From: an uncultured Verrucomicrobiales bacterium
GTDB taxonomy: Bacteria; Verrucomicrobiota; Verrucomicrobiia; Verrucomicrobiales; Akkermansiaceae
Assembly (NCBI GenBank): GCA_949373085.1
Contig: CASICJ010000023.1
Span: 1-64,000 of the forward strand
DNA length: 64,000 bases
Reading direction: 5' to 3'
Part shown: piece by piece, positions 9,760-18,743 of the stretch
Position numbering within the stretch: the stretch's first letter is position 1
Layout of the letters: the number at the start of each line of letters is the position of its first letter
The notes under the pieces: model-generated
The model's input: the letters and a program-made list of their open reading frames with translations, nothing else
Told to the model about the DNA's origin: nothing
The model's database searches: none
Position numbers and translations under genes: made by a program

Positions 9760-10230
9760 TTGAGGGCCTAAAAATTTGGATGTAGGAAGAGCTGTTACCT
9801 AATGAGCATCTTCACTGCGTTTCTTTTGGGAAAGTAAGATTGAATTGCTTTTCCGGGCATGATGGGGACGTTTTATTGTCGGGGCTGATTTGAAGGGATT
9901 CTCTCGCCGGAGTTAGAAATTTTCACGCCGCAAAATGATAACGTGAACCCCCAATAAACCGTAATAGAAATCGAGTGCTTCACAACTTGGAAAACCGTTT
10001 GGTGACCCAGGGGCTTTGGCCTGGGAAGATCAGGAGATTTGGGGTGGCAAAAATGGTGTGAGTTCTGGAATAGTGTTTAATTGTAGACTAAGTTTACTAG
10101 CAACGGGCCGAGAAATCATCTTAGATACAAACTAACAAAAAGAAGGTTACCCCTGTTTTTGAAGGTCTCGAACGTCTAAGCAAGGAAACTAACTCTCTCG
10201 TAAATTTAAATCGAAGCTTGATGCTTCTTC
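9760..10230. other. 471-base intergenic region between divergent genes
   Basis: It separates the divergent LamG/CotH and TPR-sulfatase genes and must hold both promoters. I see no convincing open frame. Two small inverted repeats occur: CCCAGG/CCTGGG at 10006-10025, without a T-run, and GAAGC/GCTTC at 10214-10228, just before the sulfatase start. Neither can be assigned a role. Confidence 0.5.
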
Positions 10231-12312
10231 ATGCTAATTAAAGGAATGAAATTATGGCTTCTGCTGGTTTTTGCCACTGTTTTACCGATATTTGGCCAGA
10301 CAAATGATCCAAATGCGCGGGATTTATACGCGCGCGGAGAGGAACACTTTTTCGCAGGCCGGATTGACGAATCTATCCGGAATTGGGATTTGGAGATTGT
10401 CGCGCAGCCTTTTCGTGAACCCTATCACTGGCAGCGTGGGCTGGCTTTTTACTATGCGGGTGAGTTCGAGAAGGGGGTGAAGCAATTTGAGCTGCATCAG
10501 AAGGTGAATCAAAATGATGTTGAGAATGCGGCATGGCATTTTTTGTGCGTGGTGCGTGCCGAGCGAGGGTCAGTTAAAAAAGCCCGGAAAGCATTAATTC
10601 CCATAGCTGGTGACTCACGAGTACCGATGAAGGAAGTTCATGATCTTTTTGCGGGAAAGGGAACTGCGCAGGATATTCTGGATGCGGCTTCAAAAAATGC
10701 GGAAGGTCTCTTATTGCGGAACCAACTCTGTTATGCGCACCTTTACCTGGGACTTTACTATGAAGTGCTCGGTGAAATCGAAAAGTCGAGGGTGCACATC
10801 AAGAAATCGGCGTTGGAATTCCGAATGAATCATTACATGGGAAAGGTAGCCCAGCTACACTATAAGCTCAGGAGGAAGCGGCCTAATTTCATCTTTCTCT
10901 TTGCAGACGATCAGAGGGCGGACACGATTGCGGCGCATGGTAACCAGCACATCAGGACTCCGAATCTTGATCAGTTGGTTGAGCGCGGTTTTAGCTTTCG
11001 CAATAACTACTGTGCGGGTTCTTTCAGCGGAGCGGTTTGTGTGGCAAGTCGGGCAATGCTAATGACTGGGAGGCAGTGGTTAAATTTGCCAAAAAAAAAC
11101 CCAGGCTCCAATTGGGGAGATGCTCGGATTTTGCCGTCATACCTGACCCAACAAGGAGGATACCGCTCTCACATTATCGGGAAATGGCATAATGGAGAAG
11201 CAACCTTGAAGCGTGCTTTTTCTGAAGGTTCCTCGGTGTATTTGGGTGGGATGGCGAATCATGCTCATTTTGAAGTGCAAAATTTTTCTGGTGGAAAACT
11301 CTCGGGAAAGAGCCCTGCAGGGGGTTTCTCAAGTGAGGTCTTCGCTAATGATGCCGTAAAGTTTATCGAGGGAGCAAAGATCGAAGAAAATTTCTTTCTC
11401 TATGTGGCGTTCATGGCTCCGCATGACCCACGAAATCCTCCAGAGAAATATCGTGAGATGTATTATCAAAATCGCCCACCGCTCCCGAAAAATTTTCTTC
11501 CACAACATCCTTTCAAGATCGGGTCTGTCTTGCTTTCGGGGCGTGATGAAGGTCTGGCGCCATGGCCACGGACCAAGGAGGTTGTTAGCGACCAGCTCTG
11601 TGAGTATTATGGTTTGATCACTCATCTTGACGAGCAAGTGGGGCGGATCATGAAAGCTCTGGAAGGCAGCCCTCATGCTGACAATACTTATGTGATTTAC
11701 ACTGCTGATCATGGCCTCGCGATGGGAAGCCACGGGTTGCTAGGAAAACAAAATATTTATGAGCACAGTATGAAGTGCCCTTTGATTATCTGGGGGCCTG
11801 AAGTGCCAGCTGGTCAGTCGACTGAGAACTTTTCATATGTGCATGACCTCTATGGGACTGTCCTTAGTCTTGCAGGGATTGAAGCACCGATACAGGTCGA
11901 TTCTGAAGATTTGCAGCCCTTGATGAATGGTGGTGGGCCGGTTCATGATTATGTTTTTCTGCCCTTTCAGAATCATCAGCGATCGATTCGCTGGGGCAAG
12001 TGGAAGCTCAATATTTTCCCGCAGATCAATCATCGAGAGATTTTTGATCTAGAGAAGGATCCAGATGAAATGTGGCCGCTTAAAGTTAAAAATACTCTTA
12101 AATCAGCCGCTATTTTGGATTCAATGCTAATTGCGGCGAGAGCAAGATACGGCGACAAGTCTCCGTTAAAAATCGACAACTCGGAGCCCAAAGAGGTAGT
12201 TTATAACAATTCAAAACGTCGCATGGACGTTTGGCAGCCCAAATGGATTCGCGATAAATATTTTGGTGGCCGCACGGATCCCGATCATGGACCGGGTGTT
12301 CGCAAGAAGTGA
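10231..12312 (+). CDS. Secreted sulfatase with N-terminal TPR domain
   Basis: 693 residues. A signal peptide (KLWLLLVFATVLPIFGQ) is followed by about 200 residues of TPR-like helices (EEHFFAGRIDESIRNWDLEI, then GLAFYYAGEFEKGVKQFELH). The alkaline-phosphatase-fold sulfatase domain starts near residue 215 with RPNFIFLFADDQRAD. The sulfatase signature is C-V-A-S-R at residue 270, fitting C-x-(P/A)-x-R, so Cys270 would be converted to formylglycine; YVIYTADHGLAMGSHG supplies further metal ligands. These enzymes remove sulfate esters, typically from polysaccharides. TPR-sulfatase fusions are unusual outside planctomycetes and verrucomicrobia. The ATG at 10246 is an alternative start. It is convergent with the TIM-barrel gene downstream, with only 10 bases between stops. 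Confidence 0.92.
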   Translation: MLIKGMKLWLLLVFATVLPIFGQTNDPNARDLYARGEEHFFAGRIDESIRNWDLEIVAQPFREPYHWQRGLAFYYAGEFEKGVKQFELHQKVNQNDVENAAWHFLCVVRAERGSVKKARKALIPIAGDSRVPMKEVHDLFAGKGTAQDILDAASKNAEGLLLRNQLCYAHLYLGLYYEVLGEIEKSRVHIKKSALEFRMNHYMGKVAQLHYKLRRKRPNFIFLFADDQRADTIAAHGNQHIRTPNLDQLVERGFSFRNNYCAGSFSGAVCVASRAMLMTGRQWLNLPKKNPGSNWGDARILPSYLTQQGGYRSHIIGKWHNGEATLKRAFSEGSSVYLGGMANHAHFEVQNFSGGKLSGKSPAGGFSSEVFANDAVKFIEGAKIEENFFLYVAFMAPHDPRNPPEKYREMYYQNRPPLPKNFLPQHPFKIGSVLLSGRDEGLAPWPRTKEVVSDQLCEYYGLITHLDEQVGRIMKALEGSPHADNTYVIYTADHGLAMGSHGLLGKQNIYEHSMKCPLIIWGPEVPAGQSTENFSYVHDLYGTVLSLAGIEAPIQVDSEDLQPLMNGGGPVHDYVFLPFQNHQRSIRWGKWKLNIFPQINHREIFDLEKDPDEMWPLKVKNTLKSAAILDSMLIAARARYGDKSPLKIDNSEPKEVVYNNSKRRMDVWQPKWIRDKYFGGRTDPDHGPGVRKK

Positions 12313-12322
12313 AAAGTTTACT

Positions 12323-13336
12323 CTAAAGAATTCCCCGGTTTTTGAGGTTGTTGAGCCGTCGGATAGTGTCGATAAGCCCATCGACCATGACTTCGTTATA
12401 ACTGCGTCCGAGAGTGGTGTCGATTCCGTGGCCTGGATCAAGTTTGCGCAGTGGCTCTAGGACGGGATCGTCGTGGCGGAAGAGTTCAACAAAGGCACTG
12501 GGTAGTTTTCCCGTCCTAGCGTTCGCGGTGAGTAGGGCGCCGACCCATCCATCATCTGAAGAAAGACATCCACGGGTGGTTGGAACCGAACAGTGGAAAG
12601 GTCCGATCTCATCTGCTACGCCCATCGAGGACACTATGAGCTCATTTTCGGAGATACTTAGGCCGGAGTCACCACAGTGGGCTGCGTCAATAAGTGCCTT
12701 AAAAAAGGGACTGCCAATTTTTTCATTTAGGCCGGTCAAAATAGGGCGGAGCTTTGCAAGGGAAGTGAAGTTTTGGAATTCACCGGGGCGGAGGAATTCG
12801 ATGTTCCAGTTGTCGATGCAAGAATCGGCAAGTCCAGCTTCCTTGTAAGCACGGAGGTGAAGTTTGATGTTTTGGGCGACTCTAGCCTTGAATTCTTCTT
12901 CACTGGACGGGGGGGTGCCTTCCATCCAGGTTTCCACTGAGGTTGAATTGACCTGTGCGATATTGTTACGAAGTGCGGCCCCCAGATTGACCATTAGTTG
13001 CGCGAGAGCTTCGTCCTCATCGTCGGGGTTCATCGGATTGACTCCTCCGACCATCATGACGAGTTGGGGTTCTAGGCCGAGGTCGCGAACAGCTGCAATC
13101 AGTTCGTCTTTTTCATCGGGCTTGGTTGTGCCAAAAGATGAAATTTGAATCAGATCAATTTTAGCCGGGGACAGTTCGATCAGTTCACGGGCTCCGGCAG
13201 CGATTACAAATTCACCATCAGTATTGCGGGGGAGCATTCCGTTATCGTCAGGAACTAAGGCCTCTAGAAAGCCGAGATGGGTTCCGAGGATTCCGAGCGG
13301 AATGCCGGAGATGTTTTCAATGGGACCGATAGTCAT
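12323..13336 (-). CDS. Predicted TIM-barrel protein, xylose-isomerase-like (tentative)
   Basis: 337 residues without signal peptide. The frame is clearly coding: good length, and codon use like the neighbours. I recognise the family only loosely. Alternating strand-helix texture with segments such as KIDLIQISSFGTT, LEPQLVMMVGGVNP, WNIEFLRPGEF, ALIDAAHCGDSGL and LDPGHGIDTTLGRSYNEVMV fits a sugar isomerase/AP-endonuclease-2 type barrel with acidic and His metal ligands. That reading is inference. Its stop is 10 bases from the stop of the TPR-sulfatase on the other strand, so the pair is convergent and not an operon. Confidence 0.75.
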   Translation of the reverse strand: MTIGPIENISGIPLGILGTHLGFLEALVPDDNGMLPRNTDGEFVIAAGARELIELSPAKIDLIQISSFGTTKPDEKDELIAAVRDLGLEPQLVMMVGGVNPMNPDDEDEALAQLMVNLGAALRNNIAQVNSTSVETWMEGTPPSSEEEFKARVAQNIKLHLRAYKEAGLADSCIDNWNIEFLRPGEFQNFTSLAKLRPILTGLNEKIGSPFFKALIDAAHCGDSGLSISENELIVSSMGVADEIGPFHCSVPTTRGCLSSDDGWVGALLTANARTGKLPSAFVELFRHDDPVLEPLRKLDPGHGIDTTLGRSYNEVMVDGLIDTIRRLNNLKNRGIL

Positions 13337-13392
13337 GGCGAGAGGTTTCCAGATGTGACAAAGAATTAAAACTGGAAAAGATTGCGCGGTCT

Positions 13393-14151
13393 TTATTTTT
13401 TCAGAAAGAGAGTTTCGAGACGATTTAGAAAATCGTGGTGAATTTCTGAAGTGGCTTTGCGCCAGGCTGCAAAGTGTTCGGCAAGAGTGGATCCTTTGAT
13501 CCGGGGGAATTTAGGAAGAACCTTCCAATGTATTGGGTCCTTTTCGAAAAGAGGAAGAAGGATGTTAGCGTAGGCTCCATTAATTTCGCGCTTGGTGGCT
13601 GACTTTCTAAGAGTCTCTTTGTGTTTCTGATAGAAGCTCGGAGCACTTTCCGGGTTTAGCTTTTCGCGTGATTTCATCACGGTGGCGGAGTAAGTGGCGA
13701 GATGTTTTCGATAATTTTTTAATGCGTCATTGGGTGCACTCCTCTCCCATTCTTTGCTGAGCTTGCGAAGAACAAAGAGCGATGCAGTTTCGCAAAGAGT
13801 TTCTTCAAGCCACTTATTTTCGTGGTCAATAGGTTGGAAGTCAGCTCTGACGTGGGCGAGTTCATGGGCAAATTGATAGATACACTGCGAGTAATAGTAG
13901 TCTCCGGAGTTGAGCTGAATGGCAATTTCTCCTCGTGGAGTCCGCTGAAAGAGAGTGATAGGCCCTCGCTGGTGTTTGGAAACAAAGAGTGACGGGTCCT
14001 TAAAGTTTTCAGCTTTTGGAAGTGCGGTGAGAGTAGATTTAAAAATGCTACGAAGATCACTTTCATTCATATTGAACCCCTTGGATTCGATTCGGAGCTG
14101 ACCATGAGAAATTAGGCTGGGACCTAAAACAAGGCAGAAGATTAGCTTCAT
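13393..14151 (-). CDS. Exported HExxH putative zinc metallopeptidase
   Basis: 252 residues. The signal peptide is MKLIFCLVLGPSLISHGQ. A zinc-protease type motif FAHELAHVRAD (HELAH, i.e. HExxH) sits near residue 100, followed about 20 residues later by WLEETLCETASLFVL, whose glutamates could provide the third zinc ligand, as in gluzincins. The start overlaps the end of the fur gene by 4 bases (14148-14151), so it is co-translated with the regulator. Function is unknown; the family is not one I can name. The alternative is a catalytically inactive secreted protein that only keeps the fold. Confidence 0.8.
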   Translation of the reverse strand: MKLIFCLVLGPSLISHGQLRIESKGFNMNESDLRSIFKSTLTALPKAENFKDPSLFVSKHQRGPITLFQRTPRGEIAIQLNSGDYYYSQCIYQFAHELAHVRADFQPIDHENKWLEETLCETASLFVLRKLSKEWERSAPNDALKNYRKHLATYSATVMKSREKLNPESAPSFYQKHKETLRKSATKREINGAYANILLPLFEKDPIHWKVLPKFPRIKGSTLAEHFAAWRKATSEIHHDFLNRLETLFLKK

Positions 14152-14648
14152 TTCTTTCGATTCGGGAGGCGTTTTCCTTTGACGCGGGCCTGGATTAGAT
14201 CGGGGCAGTTTCCCTCGTTGCGCAGGTCTTCACAGGCAGCTTCGATCCGGAGGCTTTGGCGAACAGGCCGGAAGCCCAGCCGCCGGGTCAGGCAATCGTT
14301 TTGGAGATCGAGGTGGGTATCCTCGAATTCCACAACCTTGCCGCAATCAACACAGATTAGGTGGTTGTGATTGGGGTGATCGATAAAATTCGGATCGTAT
14401 GTAGTTTGACCATCACCGAGTTCGATTTCGTGGATCAGGTCAGCTTCTACGAGAAGCCCCAGTGTTCGGTAGACGGTGGCACGGGAGGCTCTGGAACCGG
14501 CATTTCGAAGCCGATTAAACAGTTCATCCGGGGTGAAGTGTTCATCGGACGTGAAGATAATTTCGAGAATCTCATCCCTTTGAGAAGTCTGTCTCAAACC
14601 TTTTTTTCGGATGAAATCGTCCAGTCTTTTGCGAATACCCACGTCCAT
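14148..14648 (-). CDS. fur: Fur-family metalloregulator
   Basis: 166 residues. The winged-helix half shows SRASRATVYRTLGLLVEADL, and the dimerisation/metal half shows the family signature HPNHNHLICVDCGKVVEFED (His-rich metal site and first CxxC). A later CEDLRNEGNC replaces the usual second CxxC zinc site with a wider C-x8-C spacing. Fur proteins repress iron-uptake genes when loaded with Fe(II); Zur and PerR are close relatives and cannot be excluded. It is the first gene of a two-gene unit with the HExxH protein. The short gap to the divergent lipoprotein-menC-menE operon (14649-14709) has an AT-rich run resembling a degenerate Fur box, too weak to call. Confidence 0.92.
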   Translation of the reverse strand: MDVGIRKRLDDFIRKKGLRQTSQRDEILEIIFTSDEHFTPDELFNRLRNAGSRASRATVYRTLGLLVEADLIHEIELGDGQTTYDPNFIDHPNHNHLICVDCGKVVEFEDTHLDLQNDCLTRRLGFRPVRQSLRIEAACEDLRNEGNCPDLIQARVKGKRLPNRKK

Positions 14649-14709
14649 ATTACGGCGATACTATGGAATTTAGATTGAATAATGAATCCTGAATATCGAG
14701 GATTAGGCC

Positions 14710-15150
14710 GTGAAGGTCTTTTTTTTGGGTTTTGCCGCGTTTTTGGTTTCTTGCGGGGCACCTGATATCCTTAGGGTGCGCCAATTCCATCTTCAGGATA
14801 CCGATGTTGCGACTGGCCATCCCTTTATTCGTGCGGAGATGAATAAGCGGCTTTACGGAGCGGTGACGGCGCGCGATCGGACTTTACGAAAAGGGAATTA
14901 TTACCATATGCGTTGGCACGGATTAATTGGACTAGAGCCTATCAAGCTGGTCTTTGAATACCGACAGGCAAGAACTGGGGTAAAGGTGAATCAGCGAAAT
15001 TTTGAGGTTCCTGGCTCGGCTAAGGGAGATCTTGAGATTGTAGTCTCGGGGTTGGAGTATTTGAAACACGGGCACGTTCAGGCTTGGCGTGTGACTCTCT
15101 TCGAGGGGGATTCCGAAATTTTTGTTAAGAAGTCTTATCTCTGGGATTAA
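14710..15150 (+). CDS. Small lipoprotein of unknown function
   Basis: 146 residues from a GTG start. MKVFFLGFAAFLVSCGAP is a lipoprotein signal with lipobox LVSC, so the mature protein is probably membrane-anchored by the Cys. The rest is mainly beta with a fibronectin/immunoglobulin-like feel (MRWHGLIGLEPIKLVFEYRQ) and ends in SYLWD. No family recognised. The TAA stop is immediately followed by the GTG of menC, so it leads the menC-menE operon. Confidence 0.8.
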   Translation: MKVFFLGFAAFLVSCGAPDILRVRQFHLQDTDVATGHPFIRAEMNKRLYGAVTARDRTLRKGNYYHMRWHGLIGLEPIKLVFEYRQARTGVKVNQRNFEVPGSAKGDLEIVVSGLEYLKHGHVQAWRVTLFEGDSEIFVKKSYLWD

Positions 15151-16065
15151 GTGGGCGATTTTTGGATCTGGAACTATGAGTTACGCACACTTGGTGCGCT
15201 AAACTCAAAAACTACCCGCAGGGCTTACGCTGGGGCGTTGGTTAGAAATGGGGCGGGTTTTGGATGTCTGCATACTTGGCCTGAGTTGGGTGATCCAACT
15301 TTAGACGAGTGTCTTATTGATCTAGCGCATGATCAGGAAAGCGCACTAGTACGTCGGACCTTGGATTGTATTCGAGCGGATGGGATGGCACGCGAGAAGA
15401 AGTGCTCGTTATTTGAAGGTCTTCAGATTCCCTCGAGTCATGCGACCTTGCCACTATTGAACGAGTTGGTTTTGAGTGAGGCCGTGGAGAGAGGTTTTAC
15501 TCATGTGAAGGTTAAGGGGGGGAAAGGAGGAGGGCTGGATCTACGCCGTATTAGATTGATGATGCCGATGTATCCCGAACTTAAATGGCGGATTGATTTC
15601 AATGAGAATGGAGATGTGGGCGAGCTACTTGAGGAACTATCGTATTGGTCGGAGGCGGAGAAAGCGGCGATCGATTTTTTGGAAGACCCCGTGCCATATT
15701 TTTCTGGTGCTTGGGAGCGGTTGGCAAAGGAATCAGGATTGTCAATGGCCCTGGACCGAAACCTTGAAAAGGCCTTTAGTGATGCTGAGGTTCAGGTAAT
15801 AAAGCCGGCTGTGCAGAAAATGAAATCTGGTCCACGTGTGGTCGTGACGACTTACATGGACCACCCGCTTGGGCAGGCTTTTGCGGCGTGGGAGGCGGCT
15901 CGAAGCGGGGTGAAGGAAATTTGTGGTCTCCAGACTCATAGGTTGTTTGAGGCAAATGTATTCATAGAGGCGTTGGGAGACGTCTCTCCGGAATTCAAGG
16001 TTCCCGAGGGGACGGGCTTGGGTTTTGACGACTTGCTTGAAGCTCTTCCGTGGACGAAGCTATAA
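15151..16065 (+). CDS. menC: o-Succinylbenzoate synthase (MenC)
   Basis: 304 residues, GTG start directly after the preceding stop. Enolase-superfamily features are in the expected order: the K-x-K motif in FTHVKVKGGKGG (second Lys is the general base), metal ligands in WRIDFNENGD, FLEDPVPYF and ALDRNLE, and the opposite-face Lys in QVIKPAVQK. MenC dehydrates SHCHC to o-succinylbenzoate in menaquinone synthesis. The following gene, overlapping by 16 bases, encodes the next enzyme (MenE), which strongly supports the assignment over other enolase-superfamily members. No menD/menF/menB in the window. Confidence 0.92.
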   Translation: MGDFWIWNYELRTLGALNSKTTRRAYAGALVRNGAGFGCLHTWPELGDPTLDECLIDLAHDQESALVRRTLDCIRADGMAREKKCSLFEGLQIPSSHATLPLLNELVLSEAVERGFTHVKVKGGKGGGLDLRRIRLMMPMYPELKWRIDFNENGDVGELLEELSYWSEAEKAAIDFLEDPVPYFSGAWERLAKESGLSMALDRNLEKAFSDAEVQVIKPAVQKMKSGPRVVVTTYMDHPLGQAFAAWEAARSGVKEICGLQTHRLFEANVFIEALGDVSPEFKVPEGTGLGFDDLLEALPWTKL

Positions 16066-17060
16066 GTGTGAACGAGGTTGAAGCTTGGGCTAAAAAAAAC
16101 GGTGACTTTAAGCGGCATCGTTTCTTCCGAACTTCTGGTTCAAGTGGTAGGGAGAAATGGGTGGCTCTTTCTGATGAGGCTTTGGAGTGGTCAGCTCGAT
16201 CCGTCATAGGGACGCTGGGGATTGTCTCAAAAGATGTCCTTGGGTTGGCGTTACCGGTAATTCACGTCGGTGGTTACGGTATGGTAATGAGAGCTGAGAT
16301 TTCTGGAGGAAAGCTGGTAAAACTAAATATCCGATGGAATGCGGTAAAATTTACTGATTGGTGTGCAGCAAATCGAATTACCATATCTTCTTTGGTTCCT
16401 ACACAGGTTTATGATTTGGTTTCAGCTCGCTTGGAATGCCCCACTTCCATGAGAATCCTTGTAGTGGGTGGGGGACCCTTGGATGAAGAGCTTGCCGGCA
16501 AAGCGAGGGATTTAGGATGGCCAGTGATTCCGAGTTATGGGATGACGGAGACTTCATCGCAAGTCGCGACCGGTGACGGCTTGCCCTTGCTGCAGGGTTG
16601 GGAGGCAAAGATTGTAGATGGGAGGCTAGCTTTGAAGGGTGATGGGTTGCTGACCGCGATCATTCGCCGGAAAGGTAACGGTTTTTTTGCCGAAGATCCA
16701 AAGACGGATGGATGGTATGTTACAAATGATCGGTGTGAATTAATCGGGAAAGGTTTGAGACTTTTAGGAAGAGCAGATCGTTTGATTAAGGTCTTGGGTG
16801 AACTCGTGAACTTAGAAGAGTTGGAAGAATTTTGGCGGGGAAAACTGAAGCGTCAGGTCGCATTGGTGGCCCGTCCTGATGAGAGGCGTGGGGTAAGTTT
16901 ATTTCTTTTTTATGAAGGAATCGAAGTAGATCTGGCGCGATGGAATGCGAGCTTGTCTGGCCCGGAGAGGATTGCGGAGGCGATTGCAATTGATTTGTTG
17001 CCGCGATCACCGCTGGGGAAAATTGATCGCTTAGCTTTGACCGATTTTCATAAGGATTAG
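16050..17060 (+). CDS. menE: o-Succinylbenzoate--CoA ligase (MenE), short form
   Basis: 336 residues from a GTG that overlaps menC; GTG at 16068 is an alternative. ANL-superfamily adenylation motifs: FFRTSGSSGREKWVALS (phosphate-binding loop), VIPSYGMTETSSQVATG (aromatic-TET motif), GWYVTNDRCEL (adenine/ribose Asp), LLGRADRLIKVLGE (hinge), and a C-terminal SPLGKIDR catalytic Lys. It activates o-succinylbenzoate to its CoA thioester for naphthoate ring closure. It is about 100 residues shorter than typical MenE; the missing part is the N-terminal subdomain before the phosphate loop, and all catalytic motifs remain. Confidence 0.9.
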   Translation: MDEAISVNEVEAWAKKNGDFKRHRFFRTSGSSGREKWVALSDEALEWSARSVIGTLGIVSKDVLGLALPVIHVGGYGMVMRAEISGGKLVKLNIRWNAVKFTDWCAANRITISSLVPTQVYDLVSARLECPTSMRILVVGGGPLDEELAGKARDLGWPVIPSYGMTETSSQVATGDGLPLLQGWEAKIVDGRLALKGDGLLTAIIRRKGNGFFAEDPKTDGWYVTNDRCELIGKGLRLLGRADRLIKVLGELVNLEELEEFWRGKLKRQVALVARPDERRGVSLFLFYEGIEVDLARWNASLSGPERIAEAIAIDLLPRSPLGKIDRLALTDFHKD

Positions 17061-17198
17061 CGTTGCATTGACTGAAGTTGTGGCCAAAAATTTTCAGCCT
17101 AATCAAACGATGCTGCTGCATCTATCGCCTCAGGAAATGACTGGCCTGGACGCGTTTTTATGATCCCGGCCTACGAAGAAATATCCGCTCTCTAACAA

Positions 17199-18713
17199 AT
17201 GGTAGAAGCTACCTCAGACTCTCAAGCAACCCTAAATGTTGTCTCTCCCATGCAGCAAAAAACTGATGCCTTGCTTACCGCAGACCAGCTCGAAAATTTT
17301 GGACTCAAATCTCCGGAAGGTTCAGGGAAGCATTACGTGCTGGATACGAATGTGCTCTTACATGAACCCGGATGTTTAAATCGGTTTCAAGATAATCATT
17401 TGTGTATTCCGGCCGATGTTCTCTCGGAGTTAGATCGTTTCAAAACCGAGCAGACGGAACGTGGTGCCAATGCGCGAAGAGTTCACCGAAAGTTGACAGA
17501 GATTTTTGGGCCGCAGTCGCAAGTTACTAAGGGGGTGCCGACTAATGGTGGAGGGACAATTCGTTTGGTGATTTATGATCCGAGTTTGTGTGAAAAGAGT
17601 AGCAAAGAATTACGAAGGTTTCATCGGATCTTTCCGGATCGTGAGAGGGTAGATCACCGCATTCTTGCTTGCACGTTATTGCTTGCTGAGCATGTCGATC
17701 CACCTGTGGTTTTGGTAACGAAGGATCTGAATATGCAACTGAAGGCTCGCGCGGTTGGGATCACCTGCGAGGACTACCTGAATGATAAGGTTGCCCCGCA
17801 GGATTCTGCCAAGCGGGAAATGGTGAGATTGACTTTGGATCAAAACGAACTGCAACGCTTTGCGAGTTCAGGGGAGATCGAATTGGGGGTCGAGAGAACC
17901 TCTGTTCTGCATGTGAACCAATACGTCCTTCTCGAGGCAGGGGAAAAGCAAACGATACCAGCTCGTCTTGCGTCTGATGGGAAGTTAGTCCGATTAGTGG
18001 TTCCCGAGGTTCTGCGTATCCCGGAGGGCAATCATTTGAAGCCTCTTAATTTAGGTCAGAAGTGTTTTATCGATGCTCTGCTCAATCCCGAAATCTCGTT
18101 GGTGACGTGCTTTGGTCAGGCTGGAACTGGTAAAACTCTGGTGGCGATGGCTGCAGGCTTACATGGTGTTTTTGCACGGGAATTTAATGGGCTGACCGTA
18201 AGCCGACCGGTTGTTTCAATGGGAGATCAGATGGGGTATCTCCCAGGTTCCCTAGAGGAAAAGATGCGGCCTTGGTTGCAGCCAATTTACGATGCGCTGG
18301 AGCTTCTGATGAGCCCGCAGAACCCAAAGCGCCCAAAACGTAAGCGAAATAAATCTGAATCGGAAGGCGCCCAGCAAAAGCCTTACGATGATCTTGTGAA
18401 TCAGGGAGTAATCGAAGTGGAAGCTCTCGCATATATTCGAGGGCGCTCAATCCCTAATCGTTTTTTCATTCTGGATGAGGCCCAACAGTTAACACCGAAG
18501 GAAGCTAAAACAGTGGTTACTCGTATGTCGAAAGGGTCAAAGCTTGTCTTGGTTGGTGATCCGGCTCAAATCGATCACCCTTACGTCGATAGTCGCAGTA
18601 ATGGCTTGGTTTTTACTCGCCAGCGGATGCGAGGACAAAACTTTGCTGCGCATGTGTCCTTGAGCCGTGGGGAGCGTAGTGATTTGGCGGAGGCGGGTGC
18701 GCGTTTGATGTGA
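17199..18713 (+). CDS. PIN-PhoH family ATPase/ribonuclease (PhoH2/YlaK type)
   Basis: 504 residues. The N-terminal PIN nuclease domain starts at about residue 45 (HYVLDTNVLLHEPG with Asp49, then DVLSELDRFK). The C-terminal PhoH ATPase has Walker A FGQAGTGKT near residues 305-313, Walker B FFILDEAQQLTPKEAK, and sensor GSKLVLVGDPAQID. A 30-residue basic, low-complexity insertion (RPKRKRNKSESEG) sits inside the ATPase domain. PhoH2-type proteins act as RNA helicases with nuclease activity. In many bacteria they stand alone without an antitoxin, as here. No recognisable antitoxin lies in the 138-base upstream gap. Confidence 0.93.
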   Translation: MVEATSDSQATLNVVSPMQQKTDALLTADQLENFGLKSPEGSGKHYVLDTNVLLHEPGCLNRFQDNHLCIPADVLSELDRFKTEQTERGANARRVHRKLTEIFGPQSQVTKGVPTNGGGTIRLVIYDPSLCEKSSKELRRFHRIFPDRERVDHRILACTLLLAEHVDPPVVLVTKDLNMQLKARAVGITCEDYLNDKVAPQDSAKREMVRLTLDQNELQRFASSGEIELGVERTSVLHVNQYVLLEAGEKQTIPARLASDGKLVRLVVPEVLRIPEGNHLKPLNLGQKCFIDALLNPEISLVTCFGQAGTGKTLVAMAAGLHGVFAREFNGLTVSRPVVSMGDQMGYLPGSLEEKMRPWLQPIYDALELLMSPQNPKRPKRKRNKSESEGAQQKPYDDLVNQGVIEVEALAYIRGRSIPNRFFILDEAQQLTPKEAKTVVTRMSKGSKLVLVGDPAQIDHPYVDSRSNGLVFTRQRMRGQNFAAHVSLSRGERSDLAEAGARLM

Positions 18714-18743
18714 AGGACTTTTTATGTTAAGCCGTTCTTAGCG

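Noticed and set aside
10006-10025. CCCAGG/CCTGGG hairpin before the TPR-sulfatase
   Set aside because: No T-run on either side and no gene ends there, so neither a terminator nor a known riboswitch is supported.
14649-14709. AT-rich stretch upstream of fur considered as a Fur box
   Set aside because: Match to the Fur consensus is too poor to separate from AT-rich background.
17068-17163. 31-codon TTG frame in the menE-phoH gap, considered as an antitoxin for the PIN domain
   Set aside because: Too short, weak start, no antitoxin features; PhoH2 proteins usually lack a partner.
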